Assembly (NCBI GenBank): GCA_039934635.1
Contig: JBDTLT010000214.1
Span: 1-9,436 of the forward strand
DNA from: DATLFA01 sp039934635
GTDB taxonomy: Bacteria > Actinomycetota > Acidimicrobiia > Acidimicrobiales > WLNW01
Length of the DNA stretch: 9,436 nucleotides
Reading direction: 5' to 3'
The notes beneath the pieces were generated by a model, which had not been told where the DNA came from, made no database searches, and saw nothing but the letters and a program-made list of their open reading frames with translations. The position numbers and the translations under genes were made by a program. Shown piece by piece: positions 1 through 4,405 of the stretch. Within the stretch, counting starts at the first letter, position 1. Each line of letters opens with the position of its first letter.

Positions 1-293
1 GCCGTGAAGCGTTCGTCGGTGCAGGTGGTGCTGCCGTTCTTGATGTCGCCGACATGCAGCGCGATGCGGACCTTCGGGTCGGCGTTGATAGCGGCGATCA
101 ATTCACCGAAGCTGGCCTCTTGTGCGGTTCCGTAGGGAACATCGCCGATCACCGCAACCGTCAATGGTTTGGCCGATTGGTCAGAAGTGTTTCCTGCGCC
201 GGCGCTGGCTGGTGTCGCCGACGCCACCAACGTTGCAAGCGTGCAGAGGATAAGGGAAATGTTGCGACGAAGCATCGAAGTCATGTCCGGCAT
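1..293 (-). CDS. Secreted calcineurin-like metallophosphoesterase, N-terminal part (runs off left edge)
   Basis: Reading leftward from ATG at 293 gives 97 codons and no stop before the window edge, so only the N-terminus is present. Residues 8-31 form a Sec signal peptide: Arg-Arg, a hydrophobic core (ISLILCTLATLVASA) and a TPASA/G cleavage site. The mature part begins with TVAVIGDVPYG (about 45-55) and continues to LHVGDIKNGSTTC (79-91). An IGD strand followed by a second GD motif is the start of the metal site in calcineurin-type phosphoesterases; the later GNH and histidine motifs would lie outside the window. In-frame ATGs at 284 and 275 are alternative starts, and 275 would still leave a complete signal peptide. 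No strong Shine-Dalgarno sequence precedes any of them. Substrate unknown. The neighbour upstream is also a secreted phosphatase-like protein, but a terminator lies between them. Confidence 0.75.
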   Translation of the reverse strand, partial: MPDMTSMLRRNISLILCTLATLVASATPASAGAGNTSDQSAKPLTVAVIGDVPYGTAQEASFGELIAAINADPKVRIALHVGDIKNGSTTCTDERFT

Positions 294-436
294 AACACCG
301 CATCGAAGTGAACGGGTGGTAGCGAACGGCCATCCACAAGACGAAACCTCTGTGAACCCCCCTTCACCGGCAGTTCGAAGCTTCGCCCACGACACCATTG
401 CCCCGATGCAGCACGCGACTCGTGCGACGCGCAGAA

Positions 437-464
437 GGCGCACCCGCCCATGAGCGGGTGCGCC
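437..464 (-). terminator. Hairpin terminator of the DUF839 gene
   Basis: Perfect 11-bp arms (GGCGCACCCGC / GCGGGTGCGCC) flank a 6-nt loop, 66 bp past the stop codon of the DUF839 gene. The minus-strand run after the stem is only TTCT, so the U-tract is weak; on the plus strand the stem is followed by CTCTTT. A smaller hairpin (411-425, GCACG/CGTGC) follows on the minus strand. Position and stem strength make it the likely transcript end between the two secreted-protein genes. Confidence 0.65.
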
Positions 465-529
465 CTCTTTCCAGACGAGGATTCTGGCCTCATCCTGCGA
501 ATTTCATCTTCGGTGGAAAGTGCGACTTG

Positions 530-1924
530 TTAGGGGGTGGTGATTTCGATGGTTCGGTCGTTGCCGCTGGCGGGATGTTGGATGTTGACCCACGCGCGAC
601 GTTTGTTGGTCGGGTCGAAGTAGAGCCCGGTAAATTCGGAGCCGACTGTGCCGTTGGACGCCCAGCGACCGATGCCTTCGCCGGCGTCGTTCAGGTCGCC
701 GTCGGCATTGAGGTCCTTTGCGAACCAGATGTCGTCGTCGACTCCGCCGTTGCGGTCCTCGACGATGTACACGTTGCCATCGTGGTCGATGGCGAGGTTG
801 TCGGGGTTAGTGAACGCCGTTCCTACCGGTCCGCCGGTGGCAAGATCGACGGTGTTCCGGCCGGCGAACACCGAGATAGAGGATGCGGTCAGGTTCAGTT
901 GGTAGACCTCATTGGTCGTGGTGGTCGTGACATACAGGTACTCGATGCCTCTGACGGTTTGGAGCTGCATGTCCTCGGGTCGCTGGTAGTCCGTGCCTTT
1001 GTACGCCGCGAGGTCGGTGGTGTTGCGTGCGTCCACTGAGCGGACACCGTTGCCGTCCACGATGGTCAATGCGCCGGGCAGGGCGACGCCGTTGGCGTCG
1101 GTGATCGGCACCCATGTGTAGGCGCCGGTGGCGTTGGGGGTGGAGCCGTCGCCGACGCGCAATACCGAGGTTTGGCCGGCGGCGAAGTAGTCGGACCGAC
1201 CGGACATGATCTCGCCCCAGTTGGCCTTCGACGTGTACTTGTAGATGTTGCCGCCGTTGAGTTCGTCGATGAAGTACATGTTGTGGGATTTGTCGAACTG
1301 GATCCCCTCATGTGAGGTGCGGGGGATGACGTTGCGGTGGACGAATTCGGCGCCGTCGTTGCTGGTCGCGGTGAGCGGATTCGTGATCGCCGGAGCGGTC
1401 GCCGGGTTTTTCAACTCGAACAGTCGACCGTAGTTGCTGGTGCATCCGGCTACCGCGGTACACCACGATTCCTCTGCGGTGATCAACGTGCCCCACGGTG
1501 TCCAATAGGTGGCGTCGAAGGAGACGTGTGCGCCGGCTTGCGGGCTCATCCAGATCGTCTCGGTCGCGCCCGTGGCGACTTCGTGGCGCTGCACGCCAGC
1601 CTGGCCGGTTTCGAACACAGTGAAGAGATACTTTCCCTTCTGAGGGCCGGTTTCATTCACGGTGATCATGTCCCAGCTGCCCGTGTTCGGTGCGCCCGCC
1701 GCGAGTTGCGTGGAGCGATCTGCCACCGAACGTTGCTCGAAGCTGGCGTTGCCGAACGTGATCGGTGTCGCTTCGTTCGCTGCAGGCGCAGCCGACGCGG
1801 TCAGCGGCGCGAAGTCGCCGAAGCCGACGTTCGCGGCCCCCGCAATATCCGCAGTCAATACTCCTGCCAGTGCCATACCGCTGAACGTGACCAGTCGTGC
1901 TCGACTGCGTGAGGACTTCCTCAT
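530..1924 (-). CDS. Secreted DUF839 / PhoX-like phosphatase
   Basis: 464 aa. An N-terminal signal peptide (basic MRKSSRSRAR, hydrophobic 11-29, cleavage near ADIAGA/AN) sends it out of the cell. The rest has the repeated beta-blade motifs of the DUF839/PhoX family: GTLITAEE (145-152), SHEGIQFDKSHNMYFIDE (204-221), YQRPEDMQ (313-320), NPDNLAIDHDGNVYIVED (373-390) and SEFTGLYFDP (429-438), ending in the typical NIQHP (447-451). The many Glu/Asp residues in these motifs match the family's calcium/iron-binding propeller. The family hydrolyses phosphate mono- or diesters outside the cytoplasm. DLNADGDLND (404-413) looks like an extra EF-hand-type calcium loop. In classical PhoX a Cys precedes the EE pair of the first motif and binds iron; here that position is Ala150, so activity or metal content may differ. 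GGAG sits 8 nt before the ATG and supports the start. Family confident, substrate not. Confidence 0.85.
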   Translation of the reverse strand: MRKSSRSRARLVTFSGMALAGVLTADIAGAANVGFGDFAPLTASAAPAANEATPITFGNASFEQRSVADRSTQLAAGAPNTGSWDMITVNETGPQKGKYLFTVFETGQAGVQRHEVATGATETIWMSPQAGAHVSFDATYWTPWGTLITAEESWCTAVAGCTSNYGRLFELKNPATAPAITNPLTATSNDGAEFVHRNVIPRTSHEGIQFDKSHNMYFIDELNGGNIYKYTSKANWGEIMSGRSDYFAAGQTSVLRVGDGSTPNATGAYTWVPITDANGVALPGALTIVDGNGVRSVDARNTTDLAAYKGTDYQRPEDMQLQTVRGIEYLYVTTTTTNEVYQLNLTASSISVFAGRNTVDLATGGPVGTAFTNPDNLAIDHDGNVYIVEDRNGGVDDDIWFAKDLNADGDLNDAGEGIGRWASNGTVGSEFTGLYFDPTNKRRAWVNIQHPASGNDRTIEITTP

Positions 1925-1930
1925 GTGGTG

Positions 1931-1936
1931 TTCTCC
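1931..1936 (-). promoter_or_regulatory. Ribosome binding site of the DUF839 gene
   Basis: The minus strand reads GGAGAA-CACCAC-ATG, a good Shine-Dalgarno match that fixes the start at 1924. I see no convincing -10/-35 pair further upstream (1940-2130). That stretch, between the DUF839 start and the recombinase fragment, holds no gene that I can support. Confidence 0.6.
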
Positions 1937-2121
1937 AATTTGGTCGATGGATTGTGCAGGGTCCCGACGCGTGCTCGACGTCTCGGGGATCCCACGCGGA
2001 ACTTCCTATCGAGCCGCCCTTACGAACCGAAGAACGCCGCGTGCCTTCGCGACCAATACCAACCAAACCTTCGATGAACACACCCTCCCCTCCGACCAAC
2101 AGACGAAGCGGAACCGCTTGA

Positions 2122-2331
2122 CCGAAGCGAGTGTGGGTTCCAGCAGTGAGACGTGCCGGGCTGGACGGGTTGACGTTCCACGCTCTGCGGCACTCCGCTG
2201 CGGACTTGATGATTGAACTTGGGGCGCATCCGCGCGTCATACACCAACGGCTAGGACACGCGAGCGTTCGCACCACACTCGATGTGTACGGCGCGGCGCT
2301 GCCGGCGGGCTCGGACCTTTCGACTGCGTAG
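2122..2331 (+). pseudogene. Tyrosine recombinase C-terminal remnant, copy 1
   Basis: After an in-frame TGA (2119-2121) the frame reads PKRVWVPAVRRAG and on to TAG at 2331. It holds the C-terminal catalytic part of a phage-type tyrosine integrase: HALRHSAA (the H-x-x-R box), LGHAS (the second His) and TTLDVYG with the nucleophilic Tyr. The arm-binding and core-binding domains and the first catalytic Arg are absent, so it cannot work alone. Over 58 aligned residues it matches copy 2 (3887-4255) at 45 positions by eye. After DVYGAALP it stops early: only 58 bp separate that point from the attachment repeat, against 120 bp in copy 2, so about 62 bp of its tail has been lost. It is the int end of an older element sitting distal to the one at 2363-4234. 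Confidence 0.85.
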
Positions 2332-2362
2332 CCGGTGCACGACCTCAACGTCTACGACTAGG

Positions 2363-2407
2363 ACAAATGCGAGTGGAGGTGAGCGGACTCGAACCGCCGG
2401 CCTCTTC
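2363..2407. repeat. Attachment-site repeat, distal copy (tRNA-Ala 3' end duplicate)
   Basis: This 45-bp stretch is identical to 4190-4234. It contains the last 34 nt of the tRNA-Ala sequence (acceptor 3' strand, T arm, variable loop, edge of the anticodon stem) plus 11 bp beyond the tRNA 3' end. To its right the tRNA match breaks up (CTCGCGAATCC in place of GTTGCGAACGA), so this is a tRNA fragment and not a gene. Such repeats of a tRNA 3' end are the normal footprint of tyrosine-recombinase integration. Confidence 0.85.
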
Positions 2408-2451
2408 CTCGCGAATCCTCAGAGCGATGGTGCGGCGACCAGCGATGATGA

Positions 2452-2480
2452 AGAATTCCCTTTGTTTTTCTAGGGATTCT
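2452..2480. other. Imperfect hairpin downstream of the nucleotidyltransferase gene
   Basis: AGAATTCCCT (2452-2461) and AGGGATTCT (2472-2480) pair with a single bulged base around a T-rich 10-nt loop. It lies about 50 bp past the nucleotidyltransferase stop, so it could end that transcript, but no U-tract follows on the minus strand. The rest of 2408-2523 contains no gene that I can recognise. Confidence 0.35.
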
Positions 2481-2523
2481 GTGTCCGCCGGTGTCCGTCA
2501 TTTGCCCCTAGTTGCCGGCCTCC

Positions 2524-2543
2524 CGTGTCACCTACGTGTCACG
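2524..2543. promoter_or_regulatory. Paired GTGTCAC direct repeat, left: possible integrase arm-type site
   Basis: Two GTGTCAC copies (2525-2531, 2536-2542) lie 11 bp apart, one helical turn, in the same orientation. The 20-bp block differs from 4121-4140 only in the 3-bp spacer (CTA against ATC). It sits 117 bp inside the distal att repeat. Direct repeats flanking att inside an element are what arm-binding domains of lambda-type integrases recognise. The block also covers the TAG stop of the nucleotidyltransferase reading frame. Confidence 0.5.
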
Positions 2544-3117
2544 GTCGATCAACACGCGCAATGCCGCCACGCCATCTGCGGCGCGATCGATGCCTCTCCA
2601 GGCATCGTGCGCGAGGTCCAGAAGCTCGCCCCTCTTGCGGAGTCGTTGCCGATCCTTCGAAGTGAGCTGTGGCGCGAGCTCGAATGGGTCCTCGACCATC
2701 GTGAGCAGCAACGCGAGGTCGATGCGTTGGTTGGCCGGCGTGTCGTCGACATCGACCGGGCGGGGTCGTCACGAGGGACGACTTCGACGACAGGCCTTCA
2801 GGAGCGAGCACATCCACCGACGCCGCGCCTCGAACGTAGCGATGGGCGACGCCCTCGGCGCTCCAGCCCTCGAGCTCGAAGCCCAACTGCACGATCTGTT
2901 GGACGAACGCGGCAACCCGGCCTGACACGACACGCGCATTGACGAGCACATCGACGTCGCCACTGAATCGCGGGGGTTGTACTCCCCTTTCGAGCGCATG
3001 CAGCAGCACCATCTGCGCGCCGATCACCGCCCAGTCCTGTGGCACGGCGTCGGCGATGTCGAGCAGAGCCGTCCACATCTCGCCTGCGTCGGGCCCGAAG
3101 GCTGGGAGGTCGATCAT
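2532..3117 (-). pseudogene. AbiEii-like nucleotidyltransferase, frameshifted and probably internally deleted
   Basis: From ATG at 3117 the first 122 codons read as a nucleotidyltransferase-fold protein: WAVIGAQMVLLHALERG (29-45), then DVDVLV with two Asp in D-x-D spacing (54, 56), and VDVLAPEG with a third acidic residue (102). This is the GG/GA...DxD...D pattern of AbiEii/MNT-type enzymes. After TTPPGR (about 2752) the frame turns into Arg-rich nonsense. A different frame takes over immediately with VDVDDTPANQRIDLALLL, MVEDPFELAPQL and GVAALRVLIDRDT, stopping at TAG 2532-2534. From memory, relatives carry roughly 40-45 more residues between these parts, so a non-triplet deletion fits better than a one-base error. 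The gene overlaps the HTH gene upstream by ATGA (coupled translation). If intact it would be the toxin or effector half of the pair. Homology is from pattern recognition; the frame switch is plain in the sequence. Confidence 0.7.
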
Positions 3118-3809
3118 GAGCGCGTCGGCGTCGAGCGTCGCAGGAGGTCTCTGCCAGCCCGCTGGGTTCGTTGATCGCTCGACTCGATGAGATCGAGCGC
3201 TGTCACCATCGCCGGCGCGACACGCTCATCTGGATCGAATGGCCACAACTCCGACACGACATGCAGGACGACCTTCGGCGACGCGCTCTCGACGAGATGC
3301 AGTGAACGCTGTAGACGACGCGTGTCGCTCGGTCTGCAGTAGGCCTCGGTGAACTCATCCACTGCATGGATATCGGCCTTCCAAGCCGACGCGGCGCTGA
3401 TCCCGCCCAACACGCACGCGCGATCGGCCCGAACACGACGAACAGCCGCCGGATGGCCACTCAACTCGATCGTGGTCGCTCGAGTCCGCAATTTGGTGAC
3501 TAAGGGTTGAACGCCTTCCTCGCGCAGTTGACGGCGAAGACGCGACGCTTCCGCGGCTGACAACCAAGTTGGATCGCGTCCGAGCGCCAGCCACAGATAG
3601 CCCCACGCACGACGTTCACCCCACGGGCGGCCAGATAGCCGTCCTTGCTTCGAATATGCAGCCAACGCGTCCGTGGTGATCAACCACCGCCCACCGACCT
3701 TCGTCGCCGCGAGTTGCCCCGACGCCACGAGTTGACGGACGCGTTGCTCGTTGACGCCAAGCGCGGTCGCGGTCTCGGGCACGGAGCGAAGCTGGGTTGT
3801 ACCGACCAT
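3114..3809 (-). CDS. HTH (excisionase/MerR-type) protein, putative AbiEi-like antitoxin-regulator
   Basis: 231 aa, intact. Residues 7-52 (RSVPETATALGVNEQRVRQL, then KVGGRWLITTDALAAY) form an excisionase/MerR-like winged HTH of the kind that reads DNA next to its own gene. The remainder is not a familiar enzyme: a basic stretch (85-130), ACVLGGISAASAWKADIHAVDEF (131-153), then VVLHVVSELWPFDPDERVAPA (180-200) and MVTALDLIESSDQRTQRAGRDLL (201-223). The last segment resembles the end of AbiEi-type antitoxin domains, as I recall them (AP..V.ALDL.ESGD.R...GR.LL). The nucleotidyltransferase frame follows in a 4-bp ATGA overlap, as expected for antitoxin-first operons. The start is supported by a promoter that places transcription at the ATG itself. 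It could instead be, or double as, the element's excisionase. HTH certain, TA role inferred. Confidence 0.7.
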   Translation of the reverse strand: MVGTTQLRSVPETATALGVNEQRVRQLVASGQLAATKVGGRWLITTDALAAYSKQGRLSGRPWGERRAWGYLWLALGRDPTWLSAAEASRLRRQLREEGVQPLVTKLRTRATTIELSGHPAAVRRVRADRACVLGGISAASAWKADIHAVDEFTEAYCRPSDTRRLQRSLHLVESASPKVVLHVVSELWPFDPDERVAPAMVTALDLIESSDQRTQRAGRDLLRRSTPTRS

Positions 3810-3846
3810 TGACGCAAGTATAGTTAGATCGCTAGTAATACGTCAA
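3809..3846 (-). promoter_or_regulatory. Strong sigma-70-type promoter giving a leaderless HTH mRNA
   Basis: On the minus strand TTGACG (3846-3841), an 18-bp spacer and TATACT (3822-3817) are followed by 7 nt and then the ATG at 3809. Both hexamers match the consensus at 5 of 6 positions. The distance puts the start of transcription on or next to the A of ATG, and no Shine-Dalgarno sequence is present. The AT-rich spacer contrasts with the GC-rich surroundings and contains TAG-CGAT-CTA, a possible operator core. Confidence 0.7.
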
Positions 3847-4120
3847 AGGGGCGGCTCGACTTTCTGCGCCGGACGCTCCTCGTCGCCGAGACCGCGTGTG
3901 GGTCCCTGCGGTGAAGAGGGCGGGCTTCCCGCAGCAGACGTTTCACGGCCTTCGTCATTCGGCCGCCGGTTTGATGATCGAGCTGGGCACTCACCCGCGG
4001 GTGATTCAGCGCCGACTCGGGCACGCCTCGATCCGCACCACATTCGACGTCTACGGGGCCGTGCTGCCCGAGGTCGACAACGAGGTGACCGACAAGATCG
4101 CCGACCTGTTGGATTCCTCG

Positions 4121-4140
4121 CGTGTCACATCCGTGTCACG
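4121..4140. promoter_or_regulatory. Paired GTGTCAC direct repeat, right: possible integrase arm-type site
   Basis: GTGTCAC at 4122-4128 and 4133-4139 has the same orientation and 11-bp period as the pair at 2524-2543; 17 of 20 bp agree. It lies 49 bp inside the tRNA-proximal att repeat, within the integrase tail. Weaker similarity (CCT-GTTG....CCTC) continues about 20 bp to the left in both places, so shared descent of a larger segment is an alternative to a selected binding site. Confidence 0.5.
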
Positions 4141-4189
4141 TCGACGCGAGAGCAACGCGCCGGCAACCAACAAACCGGGCGTGATCAGT

Positions 4190-4234
4190 ACAAATGCGAG
4201 TGGAGGTGAGCGGACTCGAACCGCCGGCCTCTTC
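4190..4234. repeat. Attachment-site repeat, proximal copy (3' end of intact tRNA-Ala)
   Basis: Identical over 45 bp to 2363-2407. Positions 4201-4234 are the 3' portion of the functional tRNA-Ala; 4190-4200 is flanking sequence. Exact identity in the 11 bp outside the tRNA, where the tRNA imposes no constraint, argues for duplication by site-specific recombination and against chance tRNA similarity. Confidence 0.85.
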
Positions 4235-4274
4235 GTTGCGAACGAAGCGCTCTAGCCAACTGAGCTACACCCCC
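4201..4274 (-). tRNA. tRNA-Ala (anticodon CGC)
   Basis: 74 nt, full cloverleaf on the minus strand. The acceptor stem GGGGGTG/CACCTCC includes the G3:U70 wobble pair, the alanine identity element. The D stem is GCTC/GAGC with an AGTTGGCTA loop, and the anticodon stem is CTTCG/CGAAG with loop TTCGCAA (anticodon CGC, codon GCG). The variable loop is AGGCC and the T stem GGCGG/CCGCT closes loop TTCGAGT, with discriminator A. CCA is not encoded. The 3' end served as the integration target, and the gene was kept intact by the element's own copy of that end. Confidence 0.95.
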
Positions 4275-4343
4275 GGGGGCCCGCAAAACCTATCGGTGTC
4301 CCGGTACAAATGGCACGCCCTATCGGTCGCAACCGGCACGAAG

Positions 4344-4374
4344 TTTAGGGCAGAAAGAACGACTGGGCCCTAAA
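4344..4374 (+). other. Inverted repeat TTTAGGGC...GCCCTAAA in the leader of the CAP gene
   Basis: Perfect 8-bp arms at 4344-4351 and 4367-4374 are separated by 15 nt. The right arm ends exactly where the next hairpin (4375-4392) begins, so the RNA would carry two adjacent stems before the CAP-gene start. It could be part of an RNA switch or a protein-binding operator. Confidence 0.4.
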
Positions 4375-4392
4375 GCCTCCTGCTTCGGAGGC
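4375..4392 (+). promoter_or_regulatory. Hairpin covering the probable Shine-Dalgarno sequence of the CAP gene
   Basis: GCCTCC-TGCTTC-GGAGGC is a perfect 6-bp stem. Its right arm contains GGAGG, the only good Shine-Dalgarno match before the GTG at 4406, although the 14-nt gap is long. Its left arm is a perfect anti-Shine-Dalgarno, so folding would hide the ribosome site. Confidence 0.45.
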
Positions 4393-4405
4393 CGAACAAT
4401 AGCCT

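Larger units (their letters stand above)
2363..4234. mobile_element. Small tRNA-Ala-integrated element remnant (about 1.8 kb) with an HTH-nucleotidyltransferase module
   Basis: The unit is bounded by two exact 45-bp repeats of the tRNA-Ala 3' end, 1,827 bp apart. Inside, left to right: a GTGTCAC pair (2524-2543), a degraded nucleotidyltransferase gene, an intact HTH gene (both minus), a truncated integrase tail (plus) and a second GTGTCAC pair (4121-4140). Having int next to the tRNA-proximal att site is the usual layout of such elements. A further integrase tail directly left of the distal repeat shows that another related element had entered the same site, giving a tandem array. With no complete integrase in either unit, it would need help in trans to move. 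The left boundary of the older element is not in the window. Confidence 0.75.
3887..4255 (+). pseudogene. Tyrosine recombinase C-terminal remnant, copy 2, ending inside the tRNA gene
   Basis: The recognisable part begins at RDRVWVPAVKRAG (a TAA lies in frame at 3836) and runs through HGLRHSAAGLMIELG, RRLGHAS and TTFDVYG, giving the H-x-x-R, His and Tyr catalytic residues of a phage integrase C-terminus. The N-terminal domains and first Arg are missing. It retains a longer tail than copy 1 (PEVDNEVTDKIADLL). The frame then stays open through the GTGTCAC pair and the att repeat to a TAG at 4253-4255 inside the tRNA gene, adding GGERTRTAGLF, which is antisense tRNA. A full-length integrase of this kind would need roughly 300 more residues upstream, but that space is taken by the HTH promoter. 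Not functional alone. Confidence 0.85.

Noticed and set aside
398..1039. 213-codon open frame on the plus strand
   Set aside because: It lies almost wholly antisense to the DUF839 gene, has Val/Gly/Asp-rich composition typical of a shadow frame in GC-rich DNA, and has no family motif.
2363..2440. A second tRNA gene at the distal repeat
   Set aside because: Only the 3' 34 nt of the tRNA match; the anticodon stem, D arm and 5' acceptor strand are missing.
2367..2942. 191-codon plus-strand frame starting in the att repeat
   Set aside because: It begins in the tRNA fragment and then runs antisense to the nucleotidyltransferase remnant; Arg/Pro-rich with no recognisable domain.
2539..3117. A single 192-residue nucleotidyltransferase read straight through
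   Set aside because: The last 70 residues are Arg-rich nonsense, while another frame over the same DNA gives sensible helical sequence ending at 2532. A frameshifted pseudogene explains this better.
4188..4312. GTACAAATG on both sides of the tRNA (4188-4196, 4304-4312) as an element boundary
   Set aside because: Nine bases are too few, the distal att copy has GGACAAATG, and nothing else about the flank suggests an insertion.
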